The notes beneath the pieces are model-generated. The model worked only from the letters and a program-made list of their open reading frames with translations, was not told the origin of the DNA and made no database searches. Below, piece after piece: positions 25,577 through 34,050 of a stretch of DNA of 64,000 nt; position 1 is the stretch's first letter, and each line of letters starts with the position of its first letter. The translations under genes and the position numbers were made by a program. The DNA is taken from the NCBI GenBank assembly GCA_023433705.1, contig JAEYUC010000068.1, positions 1 through 64,000 of the forward strand. Reading direction: 5' to 3'. Source of the stretch: Pseudomonadota bacterium (GTDB lineage Bacteria; Pseudomonadota; Gammaproteobacteria; Steroidobacterales; Steroidobacteraceae).

Positions 25577-26566
25577 ATGGCCGGCGCGCCCGCGTTGCCA
25601 GCGAGCCTGTCGCGACATCGGGTGCGCCATCGCGACGTTGAGCAGGTGCTCGACGGCGAGGTCGTGTTCTCTCCGGTGAAGGGCGCGTGGTTTCTCGGCA
25701 TGTCCGCGGCCGCCATCGTCGGGGGCGCGCTGACCTTCACTCCAGCGGCGCTCGCGCTCTACGTCACGAGCACCGCCATCGTGCTGCTGTTCGGTCACTC
25801 GCTCGGCAGCCACCGCAAACTCATCCACGACAGTTTCCAGTGCCCGCGCTGGCTCGAATGCCTGCTCGTGTACCTGGGCGTGCAGGTCGGGCTCGCGGGG
25901 CCGCTCGGACTGCTACGTCAGCACGAACTGCGCGACTACGCGCAGCGCCTGCCGGTCTGCCACGACTATCTACGCCATGGCTCGGGTTTCCTGAGGGACG
26001 CTTGGTGGCAGCTCGTGTGCGAGCTGCGCCTGCGCGACGAGCCGGGGCTCGTCGTCGAGCCGCGCATCGCGCAGGATCGTTTCCTTGGTTTCCTCGAGCG
26101 CACGTGGATGTGGCAACACCTGCCCTGGGCCGTGCTGTTCTATTTCTGGGGTGGATGGGCTTTCGTCTTCTGGGGCGTGTGCGCGCGCGTGACGACGGGC
26201 GTGTTCGGCCACTGGATCATCGGTTTCCTTGCTCACAACCATGGCGACATGCATCACGAAGTCGTGGGCGCGGCCGTGCAAGGCCGCAACGTCCGTCTCA
26301 CCTCGCTGCTCACGATGGGCGAGTGCTGGCACAACAACCACCACGCTTTTCCGGGCTCGGCGCGCCTCGGCCTTCATCCGGGCGAGTGGGATCCGGGCTG
26401 GTGGGCCCTGGTCGCGATGCGTCGTGTCGGGCTTGCATGGGGATTCAGGCTGCCCGCCGACCTCGCGCCACGGCCCGAATTGCGGGCGCTCGAAATTTCC
26501 CGGCCGATCGTGAAAGCATCGCGAAAGCAGTGCCGCTTTTGCCCGGTGCGAATTCCGGCTGCATGA
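25577..26566 (+). CDS. Membrane fatty acid desaturase-like protein
   Basis: A 329-residue integral membrane di-iron protein related to acyl-CoA desaturases. The first His box is H74-X4-H79 (GHSLGSH). The C-terminal boxes are HNHGDMHH and HNNHH. The middle box is unusual: instead of HXXHH it reads HELRDYAQRLPVCHDYLRH (H116, D120, H129, H134), which I recall in a subset of proteobacterial desaturase homologues. Reaction and regiospecificity are not predictable. It is sandwiched between ArsR and the SRPBCC protein, overlapping the latter by 4 nt. Confidence 0.82.
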   Translation: MAGAPALPASLSRHRVRHRDVEQVLDGEVVFSPVKGAWFLGMSAAAIVGGALTFTPAALALYVTSTAIVLLFGHSLGSHRKLIHDSFQCPRWLECLLVYLGVQVGLAGPLGLLRQHELRDYAQRLPVCHDYLRHGSGFLRDAWWQLVCELRLRDEPGLVVEPRIAQDRFLGFLERTWMWQHLPWAVLFYFWGGWAFVFWGVCARVTTGVFGHWIIGFLAHNHGDMHHEVVGAAVQGRNVRLTSLLTMGECWHNNHHAFPGSARLGLHPGEWDPGWWALVAMRRVGLAWGFRLPADLAPRPELRALEISRPIVKASRKQCRFCPVRIPAA

Positions 26567-27600
26567 ACAATCCCTACACCCCACCGACTGGCCGCATCGA
26601 GGAGCAGCAGGAGCCGCCGGCGCAGGAGCGACGGATTCCGTTCAGCGGCTGGTATGCCGTGGGCTTCGGCGCCCTCGCGGGCCTCGCGCTGCGCCTGCTT
26701 TTCTGGGGCGATCCCGCGGGCGCCTATTCGGCGATGCTGGTTTCGTTTCTCTACGGCTCGCCGCTGCTGGTCGGCCTGGTCACGGTGTACGTGGCCGAAA
26801 GGACCGAGCGACGTTCGTGGATGTATTACTTCACCGCGCCGATGCTTGCGACGGTGTTGTACGTGATCGGCTCGCTCCTTCTGCTCATCGAGGGCTGGAT
26901 CTGCGCGATCATCATCATTCCGATGTTCGCGTTGCTGGGCGGCCTCGCCGGACTGCTGATGGGTGCGATCTGCCGCATCACCAACTGGCCACGCTCTTCC
27001 GTGGTCGGCTGCTTTGCGGCGCTGCCGCTGCTGCTCGGCGCCTTCGAGCATCGCATCCCGTCCGAATCCCTCGATCGTGTGTACGAACGCAGCGTGTTCG
27101 TGGCCGCGACGCCCGAAGCGGTCTGGCGCCAGCTCATCGACACGCGCGACATCAGGCCCGAAGAAGTCGACGACGCGTGGATGTATCGCATCGGCGTACC
27201 GTTGCCGGAACAGGGTGAGGGCGCGCTCCAGGACGGCGTGCGCCTGCGCCACGTCACGATGGGTCGCGGCGTGCGGTTCGACCAGGTGGCGGTCGAATGG
27301 CGCGAGAACGAACTCGTGAGCTGGCGCTACCAGTTCTCCGAGGACTCGTTCCCGCCCGGCGCGCTCGACGATCACGTGCGCATCGGCGGCGAATATTTCG
27401 ACCTCGGCGAGAGCACGTATTCGCTGACGCCGGTCGAGGGCGGTACGCGGCTCTCGCTGCGCATGCGTTACCGCGTGAGCACGCATTTCAACTGGTATGC
27501 GGGGCCGGTCGCCGATTTCCTGATCGCGGATTTTTCCGAGGTGATCCTCGCGTTCTACGCGCGCCGCGCCGAGGGCGCGGCCGAGGATCATTCTTCGTAG
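26563..27600 (+). CDS. Membrane protein with C-terminal SRPBCC (START-like) domain
   Basis: A 345-residue protein in two parts: about four transmembrane helices (residues 25-165) and then an SRPBCC/START-like ligand-binding domain (about 175-335; starts YERSVFVAATPEAVWRQL, ends LRMRYRVSTHFNWYAGP). SRPBCC domains hold hydrophobic ligands in a deep pocket. Coupled to the desaturase by an ATGA overlap, it may sense or carry lipid. Its last 13 nt overlap the convergent greB. Confidence 0.82.
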   Translation: MNNPYTPPTGRIEEQQEPPAQERRIPFSGWYAVGFGALAGLALRLLFWGDPAGAYSAMLVSFLYGSPLLVGLVTVYVAERTERRSWMYYFTAPMLATVLYVIGSLLLLIEGWICAIIIIPMFALLGGLAGLLMGAICRITNWPRSSVVGCFAALPLLLGAFEHRIPSESLDRVYERSVFVAATPEAVWRQLIDTRDIRPEEVDDAWMYRIGVPLPEQGEGALQDGVRLRHVTMGRGVRFDQVAVEWRENELVSWRYQFSEDSFPPGALDDHVRIGGEYFDLGESTYSLTPVEGGTRLSLRMRYRVSTHFNWYAGPVADFLIADFSEVILAFYARRAEGAAEDHSS

Positions 27601-28088
27601 CGGATCCCGACGATGCACAACACGCGCTCGCCGCCGGGCAGCTGCACGGTCACCTCGTCGTCGAGCGCCTTGCGCATGAGCGCGCGGGCGAGCGGCGCGT
27701 CCATGCTGATGTAGCCGGGAGCCTGGTCGAATTCATCGGGCCCCACGATGCGATGGGTGTGCCGGTTGCCGTCGAGATCCTCGAGCGTCACCCATGCTCC
27801 GAAGAACACGCGGTTGCGATCGCTGGGTGGTTTGTCCACGACCGTCATGCCGTCGAGTCGCTTGCGCAGGAATCGCACGCGCCGGTCGATTTCGCGCAGC
27901 CGGCGTTTGCCGTACGTGTATTCGGCGTTCTCGGATCGATCGCCCTGCGCCGCCGCTTCTGAGACGGCCTGCGTCACGCGCGGGCGCTCGACGCGCCACA
28001 ACTGGTCCAGTTCCTGTTTGAGGCGCAATTCGCCCGCGGGCGTAATGAACTGCGATCCGGGCTTCTCTGAGGGTCGATAGCGGCTCAC
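27588..28088 (-). CDS. greB: Transcription elongation factor GreB
   Basis: A 166-residue Gre factor: N-terminal coiled coil (about 10-80), with the acidic tip residues in QGDRSENAEYTYGK that trigger RNA cleavage by stalled RNA polymerase, and a C-terminal FKBP-like domain. RRVRFLRKRLDGMTVVD and the ISMDAPLARALM segment match GreB more than GreA. The start is GTG 28088, 7 nt after a TATGAT hexamer on the minus strand, consistent with a leaderless message. Confidence 0.92.
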   Translation of the reverse strand: MSRYRPSEKPGSQFITPAGELRLKQELDQLWRVERPRVTQAVSEAAAQGDRSENAEYTYGKRRLREIDRRVRFLRKRLDGMTVVDKPPSDRNRVFFGAWVTLEDLDGNRHTHRIVGPDEFDQAPGYISMDAPLARALMRKALDDEVTVQLPGGERVLCIVGIRYEE

Positions 28089-28095
28089 GACTTAA

Positions 28096-28101
28096 ATCAT
28101 A
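28096..28101 (-). promoter_or_regulatory. Candidate -10 hexamer of greB
   Basis: TATGAT on the minus strand, 7 nt upstream of GTG 28088; no ribosome binding site in between. Confidence 0.45.
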
Positions 28102-28181
28102 TGTGATGAAAGTCTCAATCGGGTCGTCTCGACTCGCCGGGGTCTGTGCTGCGCCTCACAGCCGCCCCACGGGGGTCTCTC

Positions 28182-28187
28182 TACTCT
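28182..28187 (+). promoter_or_regulatory. Candidate -10 hexamer of the 64-residue gene
   Basis: TACTCT ends 7 nt before ATG 28195; same spacing as other candidate leaderless genes in this window. Confidence 0.3.
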
Positions 28188-28194
28188 GTGTCCC

Positions 28195-28389
28195 ATGGCA
28201 GCCCGCTACTACACGCACTTCGTCACGAGCGCCGAACCCGCTCATTCGAGCGAGTGGAGCGGTGTCATCGAGCTGACGCATCCGCTCGGCGAACGCAAGG
28301 ATTCGAAGGAACTGCGCCGCTTGCTGGCCGCGAACTTCGAGATCGACGCCGAGGACATCAAGATCCTGCAGGTCGCGCGACTGCACTGA
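28195..28389 (+). CDS. Small conserved-looking protein, 64 residues
   Basis: Soluble 64-residue protein with a beta strand (YYTHFVTSAE), a middle segment ELTHPLGERKDSKELRRLLAANFEI and an end IKILQVARLH. It has clean coding character, its own candidate -10 hexamer and a strong terminator downstream (28450). I do not recognise the family. Confidence 0.65.
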   Translation: MAARYYTHFVTSAEPAHSSEWSGVIELTHPLGERKDSKELRRLLAANFEIDAEDIKILQVARLH

Positions 28390-28449
28390 TTCGTGGACGA
28401 GTATCCCCTAGCGGACTTCATATCCCTTCATCGAAAGTCCGCCTTCCAG

Positions 28450-28483
28450 AGCCCCAAGCTCCAAAAGCTCGGGGCTTTTTTTA
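28450..28483 (+). terminator. Intrinsic terminator after the 64-residue gene
   Basis: AGCCCCAAGCT (28450-28460) and AGCTCGGGGCT (28466-28476) pair with one mismatch over a CCAAA loop, followed by seven Ts (28476-28482). A TATACT at 28482-28487 directly after the T run could be the -10 of the M13 peptidase gene. Confidence 0.85.
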
Positions 28484-28517
28484 TACTCCGGCCAATCACC
28501 ATATTCCCGGGGCTTTC

Positions 28518-30578
28518 ATGTCGAACCGTCTTGCCGTCGCTGCTCTCGCGGCGGTGCTCACTGCCTGCGCTGCCCAGTCTTCGAAGAACAAGGTCGAAGC
28601 GCCACCCGTCGCCGCGCCCGCGCCGGCGCCGAAGTCGGGACTGGACCTCGCGGGCTTCGACCGCAGTGTCCGGCCGCAGGACGACCTGTACCGGTTCGTC
28701 GGAGGCGCCTGGCTCACGAACACCGAGATCCCAGCCGATCGCTCGAACTACGGCTCGTTCTCGATCCTCGACGACAAGGCGCGCGAGGAAGTGCGCGAGC
28801 TCATCGTCAACGCCGCCGCGCAGCCCAATCGCGCGCCGGGCTCCGTCGCGCAGAAGGTCGGCGACTACTACAACGCGTACATGGACACTTCCCGCGTCGA
28901 AAGGCTCGGGCTCGCGCCGCTCGACGAGGAACTGCGGCGCATAGACGGCATCGTCACCGCGCGCGACGTCGCGCATTACATCGGCCATTCGCAGCGCATC
29001 GGCGTGTCGGCGCCATTCCTGTGGTATTCGAGCCCAGACAGCAAGAACTCCAGCGTCTACCTGGGTGCGCTGTTCCAGTCGGGTCTCACGATGCCCGACA
29101 GGGACTACTACCTGAACCCCGACCAGAAGTACGCGCGCTTCCGCGCGCGCTTCGCCGAGTACGCCGAGAAACTGCTGGCGCTGGCAGGCGAACGCAATGC
29201 GCGCTCGGCCGCGGCGCGCATCTCCGCGCTCGAAACGCGCATCGCGAACGACCAGTGGACCAAGGTCGCGCTGCGTGATCCGGTGAAGAACTACAACCCT
29301 ATGGCGCTGCCGGAATACCAGAAGATCGCGCCGGGGTTCGACTGGCTGGCGTTCTTCGACGGCATGGGCGCGCCCGCGCAGCGGCTCGACGTGAGCCAGC
29401 CGTCATTCATCAAGGGCATCGCGCAGCTCGTGAAGACGGTACCGGTCGCGGACTGGCGCGTGTATTTCAAATTCAAGCTGCTCGACGAGTACGCGCCGAT
29501 CCTGTCGACCCCGTACGCGGACCTGCAGTTCGACTTCCACGAGCGCACGCTGAATGGCGTCGCCGAGCAGCGCCCGCGCTGGCGGCGCGCTGTCGACTCG
29601 ATGGACAACGACATCGGCGAGCTCATCGGACAGATGTTCGTCGAGGCGCATTTCGGCGCCGACGCGAAGCGCCGCATGCTCGACATCGTCGGCAACCTGC
29701 TCATCGCGTTCGACATGTCGATCGACGAGCTCGACTGGATGAGCGCCGCGACTCGCGCGGAGGCGAAGAAAAAGCTCTCCAAGATCACCGTGAAGATCGG
29801 TTACCCCGACAAGTGGCGCGACTACTCGGCGCTCGCGATCCGCGGCGACGACCTCGTCGGCAACGTGCTGCGCGCGAAGCAATTCGAACACCAGCGCTAC
29901 GTGGCGCGCACGGGCGGTCCGGTCGACAAGGGCGAATGGCTCATGACGCCGCAGACGGTCAATGCGTACTACAACCCGACGACCAACGAGATCACGTTCC
30001 CCGCCGCGATCCTGCGCCCGCCGTTCTTCGACCCGACCGCGGACGATGCGGTGAACTACGGCGGAATCGGCTCGGTCATCGGCCACGAGATCAGCCATGG
30101 CTTCGACGACTCGGGCCGGCAGTTCGACGGCGACGGCAACCTGCGCGACTGGTGGACGGCCGAGGACGGCGAGAAATTCAAACTACGCGCCGGGATGCTG
30201 GCGAAGCAGTTCGACGGCTACACCGTCCTCGACAACCGGCACATCGACGGCAAGCTCACGCTGGGCGAGAACATCGGGGACTTGTCCGGCATGGAAGTCG
30301 CGCTCAAGGCCTACAAACTTTCGTTGGCCGGCCAGCCGGCGCCCGAGATCGACGGCTTCACGGGCGACCAGCGCTTCTTCCTGGGATGGGCGCAGGTCTG
30401 GCGCCGAAAGTACCGCGACGAGGAGCTGCTCAAGCGGCTCGTGACCGATCCGCACAGCCCGAGTGAGTTTCGTACGAATGGTCCTGCAAGCAACATCGCC
30501 GGTTTTTACGACGCGTTTGGTGTGAAGCCCGGTGACCGCATGTACCGGCCTCCGACGGAGCGTGTCAAAATCTGGTAG
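28518..30578 (+). CDS. M13 family zinc metallopeptidase (neprilysin/PepO type), lipoprotein
   Basis: Envelope endopeptidase of 686 residues. The N-terminus has a lipobox (LTAC, Cys near residue 17) and an Ala/Pro linker. The M13 domains follow: zinc motif HEISH at residues 523-527, third ligand E584 in ENIGDLSG, and the NAYYNPTTNEITFPAAIL substrate segment. The C-terminus ends in the family's PxERVKIW, with Trp last. It probably degrades short peptides at the periplasmic face. ATG 28518 gives the signal peptide; longer in-frame starts cross the terminator. Confidence 0.95.
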   Translation: MSNRLAVAALAAVLTACAAQSSKNKVEAPPVAAPAPAPKSGLDLAGFDRSVRPQDDLYRFVGGAWLTNTEIPADRSNYGSFSILDDKAREEVRELIVNAAAQPNRAPGSVAQKVGDYYNAYMDTSRVERLGLAPLDEELRRIDGIVTARDVAHYIGHSQRIGVSAPFLWYSSPDSKNSSVYLGALFQSGLTMPDRDYYLNPDQKYARFRARFAEYAEKLLALAGERNARSAAARISALETRIANDQWTKVALRDPVKNYNPMALPEYQKIAPGFDWLAFFDGMGAPAQRLDVSQPSFIKGIAQLVKTVPVADWRVYFKFKLLDEYAPILSTPYADLQFDFHERTLNGVAEQRPRWRRAVDSMDNDIGELIGQMFVEAHFGADAKRRMLDIVGNLLIAFDMSIDELDWMSAATRAEAKKKLSKITVKIGYPDKWRDYSALAIRGDDLVGNVLRAKQFEHQRYVARTGGPVDKGEWLMTPQTVNAYYNPTTNEITFPAAILRPPFFDPTADDAVNYGGIGSVIGHEISHGFDDSGRQFDGDGNLRDWWTAEDGEKFKLRAGMLAKQFDGYTVLDNRHIDGKLTLGENIGDLSGMEVALKAYKLSLAGQPAPEIDGFTGDQRFFLGWAQVWRRKYRDEELLKRLVTDPHSPSEFRTNGPASNIAGFYDAFGVKPGDRMYRPPTERVKIW

Positions 30579-30609
30579 CTGCTGTTAGACACCTCGCGCG
30601 GAGATTCCC

Positions 30610-31278
30610 ATGAGAAAGCTGGCACTCGGCGTGATCGCGCTCGTCGCGTCATTGGGCGTTTCGGGATGCGGGTACAACCGCCTGCAGAACCAGGACGAGG
30701 CCGTGAAGGCCGCATGGTCCGAAGTCGTCAACCAGTATCAACGGCGCGCGGACCTGATCCCGAACCTGGTCGCGACGGTGAAGGGTTTCGCCGCGCAGGA
30801 AGAACGCGTGTTGGTCGGCGTGACCGAGGCGCGCGCGCGGGCCACGTCGATCCAGGCGACGCCCGAGCTCATCAACGACCCGGCGGCCTTCGCGAAATTC
30901 CAGGCCGCGCAGGGCGAGCTCACGCAGGCGCTCAAGAGCCTGCTGGTCACCGTCGAGCGTTATCCGGAACTCAAGTCGGATGCGAACTTCCGCGACCTGC
31001 AGGCGCAGCTCGAGGGAACCGAGAACCGCATCGCCGTCGCGCGCAATCGCTACATCGACGCGGTGCGCGCGTTCAACGTGACGGTGCGCGAGTTCCCGAC
31101 GAATCTCACCGCGAACGTCTTCGGCTTCGACGTGAAGCCGAACTTCACGGTCGAGAACGAGGCGGCGATCGCCACGGCGCCGGCCGTGAATTTCGATTCG
31201 ACGACGCCTTCGCAGTCCAACGAACCGGTCGAAGCCCCGCAACCGCCGCCGGCTCCCGCCAACCCACCGGCCAACTAA
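30610..31278 (+). CDS. LemA family lipoprotein
   Basis: A 222-residue LemA protein: lipobox VSGC (Cys near residue 20), then the helical-bundle LemA core with NRLQNQDEAVKAAWSEVVNQYQRRADLIPNLV and ERYPELKSDANFRDLQAQLEGTENRIAVARNRY. A disordered Pro/Asn tail (about 185-222) follows. LemA genes commonly precede TPM-domain genes, as here (12 nt to the next start). Its biochemical role is not settled. Confidence 0.95.
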   Translation: MRKLALGVIALVASLGVSGCGYNRLQNQDEAVKAAWSEVVNQYQRRADLIPNLVATVKGFAAQEERVLVGVTEARARATSIQATPELINDPAAFAKFQAAQGELTQALKSLLVTVERYPELKSDANFRDLQAQLEGTENRIAVARNRYIDAVRAFNVTVREFPTNLTANVFGFDVKPNFTVENEAAIATAPAVNFDSTTPSQSNEPVEAPQPPPAPANPPAN

Positions 31279-31289
31279 GCCCCGCTGCC

Positions 31290-32171
31290 TTGAAAGCCCT
31301 CGTCCTCACGCTCGCGATGCTGGTCGCGGCCGGCGTGGAACCGGCACGCGCGCAGATCCCGATTCCCGCGTACGAAGCGCCGGTCGTCGATCTCACCGGC
31401 ACGCTCACCGCGCAGCAGCAGGCCGCGCTCAACGAGAAACTGCTCGCGTTCCAGCAACGCAAGGGCGCGCAGATCGCGGTGTTGATGGTGCCGACGACGG
31501 AGCCTGAGGACATCGCGCAATTCGGGATCCGTCTCGCGGATACGTGGAAGGTCGGCCGCGCGAAACCCGACGACGGCGCCATCCTGATCGTCGCGAAGGA
31601 CGATCGCACGATGCGCATCGAGGTGGGCTACGGACTCGAAGGCGCGCTCACCGATCTCGCCTCTCGCCGGATCATCGAAGAGACCGTCGCGCCGCTCTTC
31701 AGGCAGGGTGACTTCTACGGCGGTATCAACGCCGGGCTCGACCAGATGATTCGCGTCGTCGACGGCGAACCACTTCCGGAGCCCGACAAGACCTGGAAGC
31801 CGGATGACGGCGGCGGACTGCCGTGGCCATTGCTGCTGGTCGGCGGATTCATGCTCGCGAGCATCCTGCGTCCCATGATCGGTCGCCTTCCGGCCGCCGG
31901 CGTGGCGGGCGCCGGCGGGGCGGGGCTCACGTGGCTGATCACGTCGAGCGTGATCGGTGCGGTGGGCGCGGGCCTCGGGCTGTTCCTGTTCACGTTGCTG
32001 TTCGGCATGGGCGCCGGCATGCGTTACGGCGGTGGTCACGTGTTCCGCGATCGCGGCTGGCCAGGGGGTTTCGGCGGCGGAGGCTTCGGCCGCGGTGGGG
32101 GATTCGGCGGTGGATTCGGCGGCGGCATGGGCGGCGGTTTCGGAGGCGGCGGCGCCTCGGGGCGTTGGTAG
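31290..32171 (+). CDS. TPM-domain protein (YgcG type) with Gly-rich tail
   Basis: A 293-residue membrane protein: signal peptide (about 1-22), a TPM domain (about 30-160: VVDLTGTLTAQQQAALNEKL...VEVGYGLEG-like core), one or two membrane helices (about 175-245) and a Gly/Phe/Arg-rich C-terminal tail. The start is taken as TTG 31290, which gives a proper signal peptide; ATG 31317 would remove most of it. It is part of a LemA-TPM-TPM unit. TPM proteins are linked to envelope maintenance and, in plants, photosystem repair. Confidence 0.88.
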   Translation: MKALVLTLAMLVAAGVEPARAQIPIPAYEAPVVDLTGTLTAQQQAALNEKLLAFQQRKGAQIAVLMVPTTEPEDIAQFGIRLADTWKVGRAKPDDGAILIVAKDDRTMRIEVGYGLEGALTDLASRRIIEETVAPLFRQGDFYGGINAGLDQMIRVVDGEPLPEPDKTWKPDDGGGLPWPLLLVGGFMLASILRPMIGRLPAAGVAGAGGAGLTWLITSSVIGAVGAGLGLFLFTLLFGMGAGMRYGGGHVFRDRGWPGGFGGGGFGRGGGFGGGFGGGMGGGFGGGGASGRW

Positions 32172-32178
32172 TCAGGCC

Positions 32179-32682
32179 ATGCGCGCGCTCAGGCACCTGT
32201 TCGCAACCCGGATCGGCACGCGGCGCCGATTTCCGGACGATGTCCTCTCGTCGATCGAAAAGACCATCGGATCGATCGAGACGCGCACCAGCGCCGAGAT
32301 CCGCTTCGTGATCGAGACCGCGCTCGATCTCGGCGACCTGTTCGCGGGCACGGCGCCGCGCGCGCGTGCCGCGCAGTTGTTCTCGCTGCTGCAGGTCTGG
32401 GACACCCAGCGGCGCAACGGCGTACTCATCTATGTACTGGTGGCCGATCGCGACGTGGAAATCGTCGCGGATCGGGGTGCCGCCGCGGTGATTCCCCCAG
32501 AGAAATGGGAAGTCGCCTGCAAGCAGATGGAGGAGCACTTCCGCGCCGGTCGCTTCGCCGAAGGCGCGCTCGCGGGCGTGAACGCGGTGGGTGCCTTGTT
32601 AGAGAGCCATTTTCCGTTCGAATCGCACGAGGCCCGCTCGCGGGACCGCGACGAGTTGCCGAACCAGCCCACGCTGCTGTAG
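32179..32682 (+). CDS. Second TPM-domain protein (soluble)
   Basis: A 167-residue TPM-domain protein lacking a signal peptide or membrane helix: IEKTIGSIETRTSAEIRFVIETAL starts the domain, and GVLIYVLVADRDVEIVADRGAA is its central strand region. It follows the longer TPM gene by 7 nt, giving the common LemA / TPM / TPM arrangement, and may work as its cytoplasmic partner. Function is inferred only from context. Confidence 0.85.
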   Translation: MRALRHLFATRIGTRRRFPDDVLSSIEKTIGSIETRTSAEIRFVIETALDLGDLFAGTAPRARAAQLFSLLQVWDTQRRNGVLIYVLVADRDVEIVADRGAAAVIPPEKWEVACKQMEEHFRAGRFAEGALAGVNAVGALLESHFPFESHEARSRDRDELPNQPTLL

Positions 32683-32719
32683 CCGAATCCAGACAGTCAG
32701 AACTGACGATCCCGTGACA

Positions 32720-32725
32720 TATACT
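32720..32725 (+). promoter_or_regulatory. Candidate -10 hexamer of the L,D-transpeptidase
   Basis: TATACT ends 6 nt before ATG 32732, placing the expected transcription start on the start codon; no ribosome binding site is present. Confidence 0.5.
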
Positions 32726-32731
32726 TTAACC

Positions 32732-33955
32732 ATGAAGACCCACCTCGCATTGCGGCCCGCGGCCGTGATGGTGCTTTGCGCCTCGTTGATTTCCGGTTGC
32801 TCGCTGTTCAACGGACCTGGATGGGGCAGCAAGCGCGCAGTGGAGGCCGAGCCCGTCGTGCCGGCGCTGCCGCAGCCCGTGCCCACGCATCGTTTCGAAA
32901 TCGACGCGACCACGGACATCGTCGGCGTCGTGCAGAAGACGCTGGCCACGAAGGAAGACACGCTCACCGACATCGCGCGCCGCTTCAACGTGGGCTACGA
33001 GGAAATCGTGCGCGCCAATCCGGATGTCGATCCGTGGCTGCCCGGCGAGAACCGCGAGATCGTGATCCCGTCGCAGTTCGTTCTGCCGAACGCGCCGCGC
33101 GAGGGCATCGTCATCAACGCGGCCGCGATGCGGCTCTTCTATTACCCGAAGGTGAAGAAGGGCGAGCAGCAGGTCGTGCACACGTATCCGATCGGCATCG
33201 GCAAGGTGGGCTGGAAGACGCCCGAAGGCACGACGAAGGTCGTGCGCCGCCAGAAGGATCCGGTGTGGCGTCCGACCGCGTCCATCATCCGGGAGCATCT
33301 GAAGGAGCGCGGCGAGAAACTCGATGCCGTCGTGCCCGCCGGTCCCGACAATCCGCTCGGCCGTCACGCGTTCTACCTCGGCTGGCCGACGTACATGATC
33401 CACGGCACCAACAAGCCCGCGGGCGTAGGCCTGCGCTCGAGCCACGGATGCATCCGGCTCTATCCGGAAGACATCGCGCAGCTGTTCGAGCTCGCGCCGA
33501 TCGGCACGCCGGTGCGCGTCGTGAATCAGCCGTTCCTGTTCGGCTGGCACGACGGTGAGCTGCACATCCAGGCGTTCGACGTGCTCGAGGACGATCCGCG
33601 CGACTGGAAGAAGGCGCAGGCGAAGCTGCTCAACAAGACGCTGGCCGAGAACATCAGGAAAGAGCTCGCGGCGCGCAAGGAAAAGATCGACTGGGACGCG
33701 GTCGCGAAACTCACGCACGAGCCGCGCGGCATTCCTGTGTCGGTGACGGGCGGGCCGGATCAGCTCGACGCGATCGTGGCTGGAGCGACCATCGTGCAGA
33801 ACACGGTGGCGCCGGGCGCTACGTGGGACGGCATCTCCGATCTGCCGGTGGACGAGGCCACGTTCCAGGAGCTCGTCTCCGATCGCGAGGCGTCAGTCGA
33901 GTCTGCGGCGGAAGCCGCGTCCCCGTCCGCGGCGCCCAAAGCCGCGACCAACTAA
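32732..33955 (+). CDS. L,D-transpeptidase (YkuD) with LysM-like domain
   Basis: Peptidoglycan cross-linking or protein-attaching enzyme of 407 residues. It has a lipobox-like LISGC near residue 23, a LysM-like wall-binding stretch (about 65-115: DTLTDIARRFNVGYEEIVRANP) and a YkuD catalytic domain with HGTNKP and SSHGCIRLYPEDI (H238, C240). The C-terminal 100 residues are an extra helical, Ala-rich region. ATG 32732 gives the signal sequence and fits the upstream TATACT. Its stop codon lies in the left arm of a long inverted repeat. Confidence 0.95.
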   Translation: MKTHLALRPAAVMVLCASLISGCSLFNGPGWGSKRAVEAEPVVPALPQPVPTHRFEIDATTDIVGVVQKTLATKEDTLTDIARRFNVGYEEIVRANPDVDPWLPGENREIVIPSQFVLPNAPREGIVINAAAMRLFYYPKVKKGEQQVVHTYPIGIGKVGWKTPEGTTKVVRRQKDPVWRPTASIIREHLKERGEKLDAVVPAGPDNPLGRHAFYLGWPTYMIHGTNKPAGVGLRSSHGCIRLYPEDIAQLFELAPIGTPVRVVNQPFLFGWHDGELHIQAFDVLEDDPRDWKKAQAKLLNKTLAENIRKELAARKEKIDWDAVAKLTHEPRGIPVSVTGGPDQLDAIVAGATIVQNTVAPGATWDGISDLPVDEATFQELVSDREASVESAAEAASPSAAPKAATN

Positions 33956-34039
33956 TGGGAACATTCCCCGTTTAGCGGCAAACGGGGGCCGTCACTCAGG
34001 TCCGTCCCCATTTGCTGGGAAACGGGGAATGTCCCCATT
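33954..34039. repeat. Long inverted repeat at the L,D-transpeptidase stop
   Basis: Arms 33954-33973 and 34020-34039 (20 bp, one mismatch; core ACATTCCCCGTTT / AAACGGGGAATGT). The 46-nt loop repeats similar GGGG/CCCC elements, allowing a nested stem. It begins on the transpeptidase stop codon and ends at the start of the candidate -10 of the M1 gene. GGGGACA-type ends resemble REP-like elements of Gammaproteobacteria. Confidence 0.75.
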
Positions 34040-34044
34040 ACAGT
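34039..34044 (+). promoter_or_regulatory. Candidate -10 hexamer of the M1 peptidase
   Basis: TACAGT ends 6 nt before ATG 34051. Its first T is the last base of the upstream inverted repeat. Confidence 0.35.
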
Positions 34045-34050
34045 GCCGGC

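Noticed and set aside
32060..32170. Tandem GGT/GGC-type DNA repeat
   Set aside because: It is the in-frame Gly/Phe-rich tail of the TPM protein, not an independent repeat.
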